A DNA stretch of 64,000 bases from Endomychus coccineus (GCA_958510875.1 OY294067.1:32910912-32974911), one strand, 5' to 3'. Positions 48,097 through 60,536 are shown, numbered from the stretch's first letter. Notes: generated by a model not told the origin, from the sequence alone. Numbers and translations are program-made.

Positions 48097-49323
48097 ACTT
48101 TATCAAACATTGCCTAATTTTCTCTGAGGTCTCCGGCATGTATGGTAATGTTATAAAATTATCTGTATTACCATTTATGTTATTTATATATGACGTTCCA
48201 TTATAGATTCTGTTTATTCTTTCTTTAATGATGAGATTGATAGATATTTATGGGAAGCCATTCATTCCCAATGTATTACGAACAATTTTTTAAGTTTTGG
48301 AACGTGCGATCTGTAAGGCAACACATTTTTTATATTTTGTTGGTGCAACTGAATTCAAGTGAAGATAACGTTGAGACCAAACTTCTTTGAATTTATTAAT
48401 CACATATTGAATTTTATCATTGGGAACACACATTTGGCAATCATCTACATACTGTCTAAAGAATATGGGTTGAAAATCTGATGAGTTTATTACAGATTCC
48501 TATAGGTATTCCATAACTAGATTAGCAACAGTAGCTGAAATAGAGATCACATTGCTGTGCCGAATATTTGCCCAAAACATTCCTCACCGTATTAAAAATA
48601 AGTGCGTTCTAAACAAAACTTTACTGCATTTATAAATTCAGATTGATCAAGAGGTCTGTGGTTTTCAATCACTCCTCCACGTTTTTTGATGCTACTCAAT
48701 GATAAAACGACTGGTATATTTGTATATAAAGAAACAATGTTCAAGGAAATTAATAAATGATCTACGCGTACGGATTGATTTTTCATAAATTCATTGAAAT
48801 GCCATGAGTCTTTCAAATAAAATTCATTTTTTCCAATTACGTTGTCGATAGATTTTGATAAACTGTTGGTAGGCGCTCCAATATTACTTACAATGGGTCT
48901 TAACGGTATATCACTTTCATGTAGTTTTGGAAGCCCATAGATATAAGGTGCTTATCCATTATGGCAAATTAATTTATTTTCCAATTCAAAAGGGATTACG
49001 TTATTTTTGTACAATTTATTTACTAATTTATTCAGTCATTTTGTACTGATAATGTAGGGTCAGATTTTAATTTTTTGTAAGTTGTTTCATGATTTGATAG
49101 TTTTCCTATTTTATTTTCGTAGTCATTTCTATGCATTATGATGGTTTTATTACATTTATCCGCGTTCAAAATTAATATTTGAGGACTAGCATCTAAGAAC
49201 TCATTTGTTTTTTTTGTGTGATAGTTAAAACGATTTTGTGCTATGCCTTTTTCTGCTTTCTGTTTATTATTTTTATTTGTCAAGATAATAAGTGTGACCT
49301 ATTTCCCGAGAATTTTATATATA

Positions 49324-49367
49324 GTTAAACCGTTGATTGAAAGAGTTCTTTCAATCAACGGTTAAAC
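49324..49367. repeat. 44-bp near-perfect palindrome
   Basis: Two 20-bp arms ending GATTGAAAG and CTTTCAATC around a 4-nt AGTT loop, with one mismatched pair. It lies at the outer 5' edge of the Penelope-like element. Confidence 0.9.
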
Positions 49368-49659
49368 TTTGGCTGTGTTTTATTGGTACCAATAAATCTT
49401 ACTCTACTATAGTTGATATGTTTCAATTGAATGGCAACTTCGGCAAAAGTATCTCTTTCAAAAGGTTTATACAGATCAAGCTGTGTAGAATGCGTGATAA
49501 GAAGAAGGGAAAATGTTTAGTTCCCTGAATATAGACTCTAATGAACATCTATGCCTTCAGGGGATTACTTGTTGGGCAAAACCTAATGAAAAAAATGAAC
49601 TTTCTCTATATTCTCCATTGGAGAATTGAAAGGCAGTAATTCATAATACAACAAAAAAT

Positions 49660-50757
49660 ATAAAATTTTTGACATTGTTTCGTCCAATCGAAATGTTTAT
49701 CTATCACTTAAACTCTTGAAACACAATAATGATGAATACCTAGGTGATTTGAGACGGAAGAAAAAGGAAAAGCGGAAAATCAATCTAATAAATTCAGTTT
49801 CAGCTCCTGCTAACAATAATCCTCTGTTTACACCACTAATTCCAAATATTATTTAAACAAGCACATTTTGATTTTTAATGTATTTACTCAGATACTCAGC
49901 AGATGGCTAATTGGTAAGCTGAGTTCTTTAAAACTATTTTTAGTGGTTAATATTGATTGTTTGTCATTTACAGTGTGGATTATTTTATACTTAATCAGAG
50001 TTAATTGTATCGAATTTGATAAGTGAACAGCCATCACGCATCGTGTCGAAAATATCAACAGCATGAACTAACAAATGTCTGAATTCAATGAACATTTTTG
50101 CAACATGTTAAAACTGATTCACTTGGATATTAAAAAATGTACAACATGAAGTTTGCATTCGTATTGATGGAAATGCAATATTTATGGTTTATTCTAATCA
50201 AATTGAATGATAGGAATGTAACATGCTTTTTATATCGACATCCGCGCAACCAATTTTAATTTTAAAAACGTTACACAGTGTAATTTGTCCGAGTATATGT
50301 GCCACACAGGACATATACAATTTTTGACATTGTTCCTTCCAATCAAGATATGTGTATCTGTCACTTGAACTCTTGAAACACAATAATGATAAATACCTAG
50401 GCAATTAGGAACGGAAGGAAATGGAAAGGCGGAAAATCAATGTGATGAATTCAGCTTCATCTCCTGCTAAGGATAATCCTCTCTATTTACTTCACTAATT
50501 CCAAATATTATTATTTAAACAAGGACATTTTGATATCTAATGTAGATGATGACTAAATGGTAAGCTAGGTTTCTTAAAATTATTGATAGTGCATAATTGT
50601 AATTTAAGTGTGAATTATGTTAAAACTGATTCACCTGGATAATAAAAAATTTATAACATAAAGTTTGCATTCGTATTGATGGGAATGCGATATTTATTGT
50701 TTATTCTAATCAAATTGAATGATAGGAATGCAATGAAACGATAGTTGACACAAATAA
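49660..50757. repeat. Direct duplication, ~655-bp offset
   Basis: 49660-49930 recurs at 50315-50590 (GACATTGTT, CTCTTGAAACACAATAATGA, AATACCTAGG, CACTAATTCCAAATATTA). 50105-50215 recurs at 50630-50745 (GTTAAAACTGATTCAC, AGTTTGCATTCGTATTGATG, CTAATCAAATTGAATGATAG). Order is kept, so this is a tandem segmental duplication with some internal loss. Confidence 0.75.
50231..50314. repeat. Short dispersed repeat, copy 1
   Basis: TATATCGACATCCGCGCAAC through CAGGACAT. It recurs at 51381-51464 with about ten differences. Confidence 0.75.
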
Positions 50758-51380
50758 TCGACCTAGGTGGAAATGCAAAGGAGCTCAATCGATAAAAGAA
50801 AAACTGTTAGAACATATCTATTTTTTTACGATATGGTCAGTATTTAATTACTATTCAACGCTATGGAATCGGTTGATAAATGATTTACATTTACCATCAA
50901 CGAAATAAACAAGTCTAGCATCACAATTCTCGTTCATGTTGCTCCACCAAATCCACTTCGGCAAAGTGAGGATTCTTATGGTCGGTTTTTGTTTGTACGT
51001 AGTTTTTCCACATAAGGCTGTTATGAGTTGTTATTTCGAACGCTATCGGCGTATTCACATACTTTATCAGAATGCCTGCAAATTCCATAACAGCTATGTA
51101 TGCATACATCCATTTTTTGGAATAATTTTAATTATTCGGATTCATTAGTTGTGGTGGGGGGCCGGGATTAGAACTATATGATTATACACGGAATGCATAT
51201 GCGGATTCAATGAATCATTTAACTTTACATGCATTTCCGTTAAAGTAATACCAGCCACTTATCCGGAATTTTACGAGCGGTAACAGCGTATCCTATTTGA
51301 CCAAAACCAAATAATAAATCAAACTTTGAGCTTCGTTACATTCATATTCCATTTTTCATTGATATACTTTATGATTAAAA

Positions 51381-51464
51381 TATATCGACATGCGCGCAAC
51401 CGATTTTAATTTTAAAAACGTTACAAAATTTAACTTGTCCGAGTATATGTTCCACGCAGGACAT
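51381..51464. repeat. Short dispersed repeat, copy 2
   Basis: Direct repeat of 50231-50314, suggesting a third partial unit of the neighbouring duplication. Confidence 0.75.
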
Positions 51465-53165
51465 GGTCGGGACCTAATGAAGAAGCATCGCTGTTCAACA
51501 TTACTGGACAACATTTCATACAGCAGTGGCGGGTGTGAGGTAGGTACTCGTTATTTGTGAAAGTAGTTAACAGTTAACAAGCGTTGTAATATATTCGAAA
51601 TAACGCCGCTGCTTTGCCGACGATGACAGGTAGAATTGCAAGAACCCTTTTGGTACGTAATTATTTCGTGCCCCGCTTCTTGTTAACTAATAGAATGGAT
51701 GAGCCCGCTTTGTACAGTTTTGCATGTATTATTATTTACTTGTTTGAAACCTAATAGCTTAGCTCAGACAGGGAATTCGCTCTACGAAACAAGGAATTGA
51801 CATTAAGTTAATTTAATTGTTGTTTTCTGTTTTACAAAACTCGTGTTTATTTTCCACAAAATGTATTTTGCATACCTTTGTATTTATTATACAAAGCCGG
51901 AATGCCCGAAAGCTATGCGGCACCTTTCGATGTGAAATATCTTGAGTTTCTTCGGAATTTAATTTCCTTATTTTGATAATCACCTCGAAGGGAAATTGTC
52001 AGCAAACTGTTTTTAAATTGGAACCGGGAAAGATTAATTTAGGGAACTGTTGATTTTCGCTGTACAAAATCCTTTTTAATGTAATAATATGAAAAAAACG
52101 TCCAGTTTGTATGAAATGAAAGTTCAATCGTTATACCACCGAAGTAATCCAGAGTGCTCTGAGAATGCATGATCGCATTATACTCCGATCAGTCAAGGAT
52201 TTTTCTATACAACTTTTTCTATGTATTTTGATGCGCTGATTACGAATTTTTACCTAACAAAGACGTAAAAGTGCTAAAAAAATACGTCAGTTTTTTACGA
52301 CAGAAAAGGACAATTTTTCAGTATTATGAAAATAGATTTAAAGCTATAGGTTATTAAAAAAATGTTCCAAACAAAAGTTGTGCACAAAAAGAACGCTGTT
52401 CAAGACCAGTTAGAAGTCAATTTTAGCTGGGGACTCATTTGTTTTATTCTTCTGAATATTAAAAAATTACTCTGTCAACCAATTTAAATATTTTATTCTA
52501 GGCGAATGATCACATTTTTTGTCTACTTATTTTTGGTTTTTGGTATTTTTCACGCCTTTTTTGAAAAATCGTAAAAACGCGACTACTAGAGAACAAATCA
52601 AAGTTCATTTTGTAGATTTTGCCATCCTGTAACTGATGGAATAGATGGTCTAAGTTTTTTTCAATTGCGAATTTCTAGACGATTTTGAAAATTTTTTTCT
52701 AGTTTAGAATTAAAAAAAAAACAAATTCAGGATATCGTTAGAAGAATCAGACATTTTGGGCCCAAGTAGAACTGTTTTGGTTCAAAAGAAATCAAAACGT
52801 TGAATAATACAACCTTTAAAAAAAATACAGAATGAAGAAGGGGCTTAAAACTGACTAACTCTAATTCTTCACCACTCTAGATGAAAAACAAAAATATCTA
52901 CAGCGAGGTAAAAAAAAAGTAGCGCTCCGAATCTTATTTTACATAAGAAAGTAAGGTAGGTAATGTAGATTTCACGGGCGCGCAGCTAAATTTTGAAATG
53001 AATACTTAAATATCATAAAACAATTGAAATTCATAGATTTGATTATATAATATCAAGGTTTTGGTTAAAAAAAAACAATGTATTTTTTGCAACTTTCTCT
53101 ACATAACCTATAGTTTATCTATTTTGAAAATACTAGAAAATAGCCATTTTTGCCATGAACAACTT
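51465..53165. other. Intron, nothing recognised
   Basis: About 1.7 kb. Homopolymer-rich and AT-rich after 52000. No repeat family identified. Confidence 0.4.
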
Positions 53166-53189
53166 TCACAGATTTAATAAACTATAAAA

Positions 53190-53310
53190 GAGTTCACACT
53201 GTGGATAAATTATAGCACTATTGCTAAGAAATGATCACCCTTATTCACTAGAAATACTATCAAAGTACTGAAGACCTTTCAGCTACCAAGTAGCCATCAT
53301 CAGAGTGAAC
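53190..53310 (-). ncRNA. Hammerhead-ribozyme-like motif in Penelope-type terminal repeat
   Basis: Minus strand: GTTCACT (stem I), CTGATGA core at 53303-53297, TGGCTAC-TTG-GTAGCT hairpin (stem II) at 53296-53281, GAAA at 53280-53277, then about 27 nt, then AGTGAA (53249-53244) complementary to the stem I strand. Core and stems I and II are all present. The caveat is geometry: with a UUC or CUA cleavage triplet, stem I is out of register by one base, and stem III is weak. Directly 3' of a Penelope RT fragment in the same orientation. Confidence 0.5.
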
Positions 53311-53356
53311 TAAATCAAAATGAAATACTATTTGGGGTTACCCTTTTGAATTTGAT

Positions 53357-53640
53357 TTAATTATTTGAAAGTAATGGCTCTAATTTGGTTAGTTGAGTGC
53401 GTTCCATTTTCTGTTTTTGGTTAGAAATTAACTTATTTATCAAAGTACATGAATCCGCTAGAATATATCTACTTGTTTGAGTGAGTTTTCTGTCTATGTC
53501 TAATTCCAAATGGTGACCATCTTTGGTGATATTAATGTCAAGAGAAGGAAGCTGGTTATTGCTTTCCAATTTTACAGTGAATTTAATTGAGTCATATTGG
53601 TTATCGAGTGAGTTCAAAAAACCTTGTAGATCAAAATCTT
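53357..53640 (-). pseudogene. Penelope-like RT C-terminal fragment
   Basis: FLNSLDNQYDSIKFTVKLES and LPSLDINITKDGHHLELDID, then RKLTQTSRYI, match the Penelope RT segment after the catalytic palm (usual form FTxExExxxLPFLDxxI...YRKPTxTDRYI). The catalytic YVDD block upstream is not kept in frame. It is truncated at its 3' side, where the hammerhead-like repeat begins. Confidence 0.8.
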
Positions 53641-56096
53641 ATAATTGCCAAAATATTATCGATAAGGATCAAGGAGGTTTCAAGTTCGCTTAGACAAATA
53701 TTAGGCAGGAAAGGGGAGAGTATAGATTGTCGATTGCCCATCCACTTTTGTTTCTAGAAATTTTTGTTGTAAGTGAAGTAATTTTGCTCCATAAATTAAG
53801 AAGTAAGGAAAAAATATTCTTAACAGTTTGTATCGGCGATATTAATATTATTAGGAGCCATTTCTATAGGATATTTATCAATCACTCATCGAAAATTAAT
53901 GTTTGATCATCAGTGGCGCGCACCTGAGAAAAATTCCGATGATAATTGTTTGAAAAAAGTATGATACGCGTTTTGTCAATTCGATGATGTTTTTAAATTT
54001 CGCCATTCAAACTAACAAATAATTAATCGGGTATTCTTTGCTGTGAAGCTTAACTTTAAAAATGAATAGAATAGATCATTGATGAATCCCTATGATTCGA
54101 TACTACATCAAATATCAAATATTAAAGTACCTACATATCTAGTTGGATCTTTTTAAATGACTATGAGAACTACTATGATTTTCCGTTACTTCAGTTTATC
54201 TGATGATAACATCCTAGTTTTTTCAATAGAATATCAAACCTAATGATAAACCCTTCTGCATTGAAAACGAATTAATATTATATTCTTTCAAAAAATCATC
54301 AAATACAAAAGTGGTCTTCCGGCTTTTATTGACGAGAAAGAATATCACCTCAAAACAATGGTTACCTAGTTAAAGTTATGCGAAATTATTCTGCATTAAT
54401 TCAAATTTAAAACTGAAATGACAAATATATTCTCATGTACACATCTATCACTTTTATTGCCTGGAGGGAGGCAAGATATTGTTACACCTAATCAAAAAAG
54501 AGCTGCAAAATACAACACGAGAGGAATAGCTAACAATTCCTTAAGAAACGGTCAAAATATTATCAACAATTTGCAGTGGAACTTGAGAAGGGATAACTTG
54601 TAACTGTGACTTTTAGTTCACAAATTATAGTGTATTTGAGCTAATACTCCTCCAATAAATTATCTAAATTGGAGTATTTTCATAATACTTCTGAAAATAA
54701 ACTTGGTGGATCAACATAATCTCTTGTAGTTGAAGTGTACTACGATAATTCCGATTCCATATACATTGAAATATGCGAGATATATCTGCGTCTTTCTATC
54801 TGTCTGTTTGTTTATTTGGCATCCCTCAACTTGGGAATACCGGATCTGTTTTTATGCATTCTCATTCAAATGCAGTTTCATTCATATAGTGTTAACGCAA
54901 GCCGATGGAGAAAGCTTTTAACATATAATTCGACAAGACCACATATGAAAACTGATGGTTTAAAATTTCGGAATCAAGTGAACATTTATCAAAGATTCAC
55001 GGCTGGTTCAGATTGCATGACGAATCGAGTATGAATTTTCGGATTAAAATTACAATTCAGGTGCAAAAAACAACTTTGCTATTGTCACAAATTCGAATTC
55101 TGCGAGGTAGTTCTATTTTTATGGTCGAGCATATTCACAGTTAAATTAAAAGTGCTACACTATCTGAAATATTATTGACCAATGATGAAAAATTAAATAA
55201 AGTTTTTTCAACAACTCACCAGAAAGTGAATCAAAAGCCTAAAGATTTTATCTACCATAATTGTGTACTTTGTAGATATGGCATGGAGCTAACCTCAAAA
55301 TATTCACAGTGGTATCTAGATAAAAGGCGCTGTAGATCCAAGCAATAATCTATCGAATATGAAGCAATAATCTATACATATGAAGCTGAAAGTATAAGTT
55401 TGGATTATTTTAGCTAAAATTCAGCAGTTAATAAGACTTCTGAAGCCAGGCTCAAGAAATGTCTCAAGAAAATGCATTTTCTTGATGCACAAATGCAATT
55501 TCAAATTTGCACCAATAATAAAGTTGCCTTTTGCCTGAAAAAAGTTCGAGGTTCTATCAAATTTGTGTCTATATTGCCTCGACTAAAATCATTTCCAATA
55601 TATTTTCTTTTGCGGTTTTTGCTAATTTCATGACAAATTTCAAATCTTGTACGTCATGTAGAATTGGGTAACTTTTCGGGACAAACTTACTTCCAGCTTT
55701 ATGTTTTCTGCTATATTGCCCCGATTATTCAGAAACCGATATTTTTTTACTTTTCTGACAGCTAATATAATCACGTACAATTTACATGACTGACATTCCA
55801 TAGATAAATGGATCATTATCACAGTTCAGACGGTTTATGACTGACCACAGATAACCAATCAACCAGACAGGTAACGTGTTTATAACAGACAGCTGATACA
55901 TTGACAGTTACATAATGTCCGTGCCAGACCATTCCATAACATAGATATTCCTATCAAATCAAATGAAGTTTTATATGACAGAGTATAATTTCATGTCCTT
56001 CCACGCCTCTAGCTGTTTCTACTCATTAGAAATATTTTTATTAAGTTTTGTAACTTGAAGAATGAAATCGCGTCGGCGCAGCTGACGCTTTCGTCT
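53641..56096. other. Intron, nothing recognised
   Basis: The first ~240 bp may be further decayed Penelope RT. A 61-codon open frame at 54418-54603 and two near 54730-55034 have no known motif. Confidence 0.4.
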
Positions 56097-56101
56097 ACGG
56101 G

Positions 56102-56649
56102 TGTTAAGATGCGACAGCAGTGATCGCACCTTAAAGTGATTGGATGCGAAATGTTTAGATGCGACAGCATTGATCGCACCTTGAAATGATTGAATATTCT
56201 TCCCAACACTTGTAATAAAACACGACTTGATTATATTTGCTTGTATTTAGTAATAGTAATGGTGAAATATAAAAGCGAGTGACAAATTCAATAGTTGGAA
56301 ATATACTACAAATTACAGCCTGATAGAAATTCTAAACTGAACAGTTATCCCTACTACACTCCTCATGGGGTTGTTTGTCATTCAGTATAATATTAAGAGG
56401 TAGAAGTTCATTCTATGTCTTATTGGAAAATTCCGCTTAATCGTTTATTGCTATGCAACCTTTCTGCGAATTCTTACTTTGTATTTACGACAGGAAAGTC
56501 CAGTATCACTGTGTTCCAAAATACCTATTATAAACGGATTAAGCTCATTTTGATTCACTTAAATAATTACGATACCTAATATAATACAGGAATATTTACA
56601 ATTGAGTTTTATGGATCTTTCAAAGGATGTCTTTGGTTTGGAACAAACA
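56102..56649 (-). repeat. 3' LTR of BEL/Pao element
   Basis: On the minus strand it starts TGTTTGTTCC and ends CTTAACA, the TG...CA termini. Same length as the 5' LTR. Differences: G against A inside CTCATGxGGTTG, and one base at the terminus. A short open frame in it is not a gene. Confidence 0.96.
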
Positions 56650-56879
56650 TACTCCCGCCCTTGAAAGATCTGTGGGTGTTCTACCCATGAGCTGGTAGTG
56701 CAATGGAGTTCCACGAAGGTCAATAGGGCATGGATATACATTCACATGGACATTATATCATAATACAAATATATACATTTACATAGAATAATATGTTACA
56801 AATACAATATATACAGATCAATAATACGGGTATGTTTCAGATACATTGTAGTTCATCGGTTGCACTCGAAGGTATTCAC

Positions 56880-59800
56880 TTAAACATTATCATCGATGGG
56901 TAATAAACACACACGAGACACTGCACGTTTAATAATGCCGTTGGAGGTTATAATTGAAATCACTCTAATGTTGTTGTCCTTTCCTGGATGTAATTCCGTT
57001 ACTCTACCCGTCAGCCATCGTAATGGTGGTAGATGGTCTTCTTTAAGTATGACCATGTTTCCCACTTGAAGTTCCATGCCATTTTCCGGTTGAGTCTTCC
57101 ATTTACTTCGTTGCTGCAAGGAAGAAATATATTCCTTGCTCCACCGCTTCCAAAAGTGTTGACGCAGTTGCTCAATGTACTGCCATCGGGATAACCTATT
57201 TTGCTGTATGTGGGTGATGTCAGGATGTGGGGAAGATAGTAGCGAGTCACCAATTAAAAAATGTCCAGGAGAGAGATAAAGGAGGTCATGTGGGTCATTG
57301 GACAAGGGTGTGATGGGTCGGGAATTTAATATTGCTTCAATTTGTGTTAATATAGTAGTAAATGCTTCAAACGTTAAATTGGCGTTTCCTATTATCCGTT
57401 TTAAATGATGTTTTATGAATTTTTTGATAATTGAGCAAGTACTGAATTCAAAACGTGGTGAAGACATTATTTTTAGTTTGAAAGTATAATTGTGATTACT
57501 CACGATCAGTTTGGTTTGTTTAAATTGACACCTTTGAGTGTTAAGATCTATGGGAATAGATTCGTCCCATCCGATCTCTAGTTGCCATAGGGTTTGTAAT
57601 ATCAACTTTGCTAGCATATTAGTTGCACCTATCAAACATAGGGGATCGAAGAGTTGAGAAATTTCGGATAATATCGAACGTTTTGTGATGCGATTTGTTT
57701 TTTCCAATTGTACTATATATTGCAGTGAGTCAGACAAATTATTCCAAAGAACGCCTAATGTTTTTGACTCTGTTATGTTTTCCGTAAGTAATGATTGCAC
57801 GATGTCTACCGGTTGTACTTCGATTGGCTCGTGATTTGTATTTGATACCCATTTCCTTAAGTCAAATCCTGCCGTTGCTAGTAAATCAGTCACATTAGTT
57901 TTGATTTGAATGAGTTCTTCTACTGTTTCAGCCCCAGTTAAAAGGTCGTCAACGTAAAAGTCATTAGTGATACTATTATTTGTAATCTTTGAATTAGTGT
58001 GATGATTATCTGCAGCTAGCTGCTTTAAAGATTTTATAGCTAGATATGGTGCACTTCCGGTGCCATATGTCACTGTATTGAGACTGTAAACTTTTACAGG
58101 TTGAGTAGCGTCCGAGCGCCAAAATATTTTCTGGTACTCGCGTTGATCGGGCTCAATTAATATCTGCCTATACATTTTTGCGATGTCCGCTTTAATCACG
58201 AATGAATGCTGTCTAAAGCGTACTAAAATGCTGAATAAATCATTTTGAAGCGCGGGTCCTATCATTTGAACATCGTTTAATGATAGACCGGATGTTGTTT
58301 TGGCGGAACCGTCAAAAACCACCCTTAACTTGGTAGTTGAACTGTCCTGTTTAAAAACTGCATGATGAGGCAGGTAAAATCCGCGATCATGACTGTCTTG
58401 GTCAGTTACATTCGTCATGTGGCCTAATGCTTCATATTCGGACATGAAATCACCATATTGTTGTTTTAATGCCAAATTTTTATCGAGCTTCCGTTCCAGA
58501 GCATAAAACCGTTTCAATGCATTTGTATATGAGTTTCCTAAGGCTTGCACATTTGATTTGAAGGGAATGCTTACAATAAACTGACCATTATTGTGACGCC
58601 TTGTGGTTTGTGAAAAATGATTTTCGCACATTTTCTCTTCACGTGATAAGTTCGATCTGCCTTCTTGATAATTTTCAAGTTCCCAAAATTTGGATATTTG
58701 ATTGTGAATTTTGTCATTTATACTCAAATTGCATTGAATATGATATCTAGGAAACACATGACTACCTGAGACTATCCAGCCTAATTTTGTTTTATGTAAT
58801 ATTAAATTTGAATCAGAAATCTTAATTTGACCTATGCATAACAAATCCCAAAATAGATTTGCACCTATCAATAAATCTATATTAGCGGGCTTATAAAATG
58901 TCGGATCTGCTAGCTGTATGTTTGTGGGAATATGTATATGTGAAATATCAATTGGTTCACTTGGTAGATGTGCTGTAATTTTAGGCAAGACCAAACATTG
59001 CAATTCAACTTGAAAATCGTTTGTATTTGATTTCAAGTTTATAGAAGTGCTAGAAGTAATATTTGATTTAGATTGGTTAATTCCTATCACCGGAATAAAA
59101 GTTTTGTTTTGTTCTAACTTTAAGCGACTACATGTTTCAGCAGATATAAAGTTTGATTGCGAGCCTGAATCAAGTAGAACCCGACATTGATGTTTCTGAC
59201 CTGTGATATCAAAAATTGTGACCATTGCGGTTGATAACAATGTTTGTGCTTGCATTGCATGTGCACAATGGGTCACGGTAGGGGAGCTACCTTGCTGTGA
59301 CGTCGATGGTTGATTGATTTGTATTGGTGTGATTAAGTTTCCATTGTGCAACAATGTATGATGTTTTTTATGACATATCTTGCATGAATACCTTGATTTG
59401 CAACTTTGCACATCATGACCCAGGTATAAACAATTCTGACATAACTTACGAATTTTTGATTGTGTTATCCGCGACTCTAAGGTCAACGATAGAAATTTTT
59501 GGCATGTAAAAATGGAATGCGGTTTTTCTGCATCTTTGCAGAATGAACAAACCTTTTGTTGTGCAACGAGATAATTGAAATTGGGTTTCGAATTACCGGG
59601 CAACTTGGTCTTGTCACGACCAGTATTTGATAGGTTATGATTTAGAGACTTATTATTGAACAATTTATCTAATAGTTTTGCTCTATTTGCTAAAAATGTT
59701 GTAAGACATTCAATGGTGGGAGCTTTTTGTTCAACGATGTGGCGTTCCCATTCGCGCTTTGTGCTATAGTCTAGCTTTTGACAAACTAAATGAATTAGCA

Positions 59801-60536
59801 GCCTGTTTGCTAAATTGTTTGGGTCATCTATAGTTTTAATCGCCTCTAATTGATTTGAAATATCGTCCGATAGTTGACGTAACAACGCTGATGATTCTTT
59901 GGCTACAGGTGGTAATTCAAATAGGCATTGTATATGTTTTATGATAATGCTTTCCCTGTCTTCAAATCTTTCTATTAATTTATTCCAAGCAATTGAATAA
60001 TTAGAATCTGAGATAGATATTGCTTGAATAACTCGAGCAGCATCTCCACTCAAAGCTGCTTTCAGGTATTGAAATTTATCGATATTAGAAATATTAGTAT
60101 TTGAATGTATTAACGAAAAGAATGAATCATGAAAATTTAACCATTCATTAAAACGTCCATCAAAGCCGGGAATTTTAATTTCAGGTAACTTCACACGTTG
60201 TTGATATGGTGGAGATCCAGGAACAATATTGCTTTGAATGTTTGTAAGTAAACGCTTTCCGATACCAAGATTCTGATAATAATGAGTTTCAAAAGCTTCG
60301 CGTTGACTTAATGCCTCATCTTCGTCATCGTTTAATTCTTCAATATCATTTTGAATTTCATTGAATTGACTATAAATTATTTCGATATCATTGTAGCGTA
60401 TTTGTAACTCCTCAGACATGTGATCGGGTTCAAACTTATTTAGAAAATTTCTGAAAGAAGTTAATTTTGCTTTCAAAGTACCCCGTTTCTTTATTAATGA
60501 TTTTAATCTGTTAGCATTTTCATTTGAATCAGGCAT
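56880..60536 (-). CDS. BEL/Pao Gag-protease-RT with truncated integrase tail (1218 aa)
   Basis: One open frame. Residues 1-320: coiled and helical Gag with the Pao-type VKLPEIKIPGFDGRFNEWLN start of capsid. 366-379: CX2CX4HX4C zinc knuckle (CQNCLYLGHDVQSC), with a second Cys/His cluster at 385-397. 456-458: DSG of the aspartic protease (RVLLDSGSQSNF). 700-900: reverse transcriptase with FDGSAKT, KADIAKMYRQ (Asp784) and YVDD at 861-864. After about residue 1000 the frame jumps from the early RNase H region to IIKKFIKHHLKRIIGNANLT, the end of the integrase, followed by ILNSRPITPLSNDP and the DUF5641 C-terminal domain. RNase H and the integrase DDE core are therefore missing, though the frame is kept. 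Full-length relatives are several hundred residues longer. It cannot integrate on its own but might be mobilised by an intact relative. Confidence 0.95.
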   Translation of the reverse strand: MPDSNENANRLKSLIKKRGTLKAKLTSFRNFLNKFEPDHMSEELQIRYNDIEIIYSQFNEIQNDIEELNDDEDEALSQREAFETHYYQNLGIGKRLLTNIQSNIVPGSPPYQQRVKLPEIKIPGFDGRFNEWLNFHDSFFSLIHSNTNISNIDKFQYLKAALSGDAARVIQAISISDSNYSIAWNKLIERFEDRESIIIKHIQCLFELPPVAKESSALLRQLSDDISNQLEAIKTIDDPNNLANRLLIHLVCQKLDYSTKREWERHIVEQKAPTIECLTTFLANRAKLLDKLFNNKSLNHNLSNTGRDKTKLPGNSKPNFNYLVAQQKVCSFCKDAEKPHSIFTCQKFLSLTLESRITQSKIRKLCQNCLYLGHDVQSCKSRYSCKICHKKHHTLLHNGNLITPIQINQPSTSQQGSSPTVTHCAHAMQAQTLLSTAMVTIFDITGQKHQCRVLLDSGSQSNFISAETCSRLKLEQNKTFIPVIGINQSKSNITSSTSINLKSNTNDFQVELQCLVLPKITAHLPSEPIDISHIHIPTNIQLADPTFYKPANIDLLIGANLFWDLLCIGQIKISDSNLILHKTKLGWIVSGSHVFPRYHIQCNLSINDKIHNQISKFWELENYQEGRSNLSREEKMCENHFSQTTRRHNNGQFIVSIPFKSNVQALGNSYTNALKRFYALERKLDKNLALKQQYGDFMSEYEALGHMTNVTDQDSHDRGFYLPHHAVFKQDSSTTKLRVVFDGSAKTTSGLSLNDVQMIGPALQNDLFSILVRFRQHSFVIKADIAKMYRQILIEPDQREYQKIFWRSDATQPVKVYSLNTVTYGTGSAPYLAIKSLKQLAADNHHTNSKITNNSITNDFYVDDLLTGAETVEELIQIKTNVTDLLATAGFDLRKWVSNTNHEPIEVQPVDIVQSLLTENITESKTLGVLWNNLSDSLQYIVQLEKTNRITKRSILSEISQLFDPLCLIGATNMLAKLILQTLWQLEIGWDESIPIDLNTQRCQFKQTKLIVSNHNYTFKLKIMSSPRFEFSTCSIIKKFIKHHLKRIIGNANLTFEAFTTILTQIEAILNSRPITPLSNDPHDLLYLSPGHFLIGDSLLSSPHPDITHIQQNRLSRWQYIEQLRQHFWKRWSKEYISSLQQRSKWKTQPENGMELQVGNMVILKEDHLPPLRWLTGRVTELHPGKDNNIRVISIITSNGIIKRAVSRVCLLPIDDNV

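Larger units (their letters stand above)
47425..49320 (-). mobile_element. Penelope-like retroelement, decayed
   Basis: Minus-strand order, high to low coordinate: an N-terminal region (KTNEFLDASPQILILNADKC NKTIIMHRNDY, 49283-49032); a partial RT (SVRVDHLLISLNIVSLYTNI PVVLSLSSIKKRGG, 48816-48592, with Asp changed to Asn in the usual FDVVSLYTNIP); further RT pieces; and the GIY-YIG endonuclease (48096-47689). A terminal repeat with a worn hammerhead follows. CTCGGGAAATAG near 47440 and its reverse complement near 49300 flank the element, an inverted terminal arrangement. Frameshifts throughout; inactive. Confidence 0.85.

Noticed and set aside
56009..56209. 66-codon open frame, and its near twin at 60757-60963
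   Set aside because: Both lie over LTR sequence and differ where the LTR ends, so they are LTR translations, not genes.
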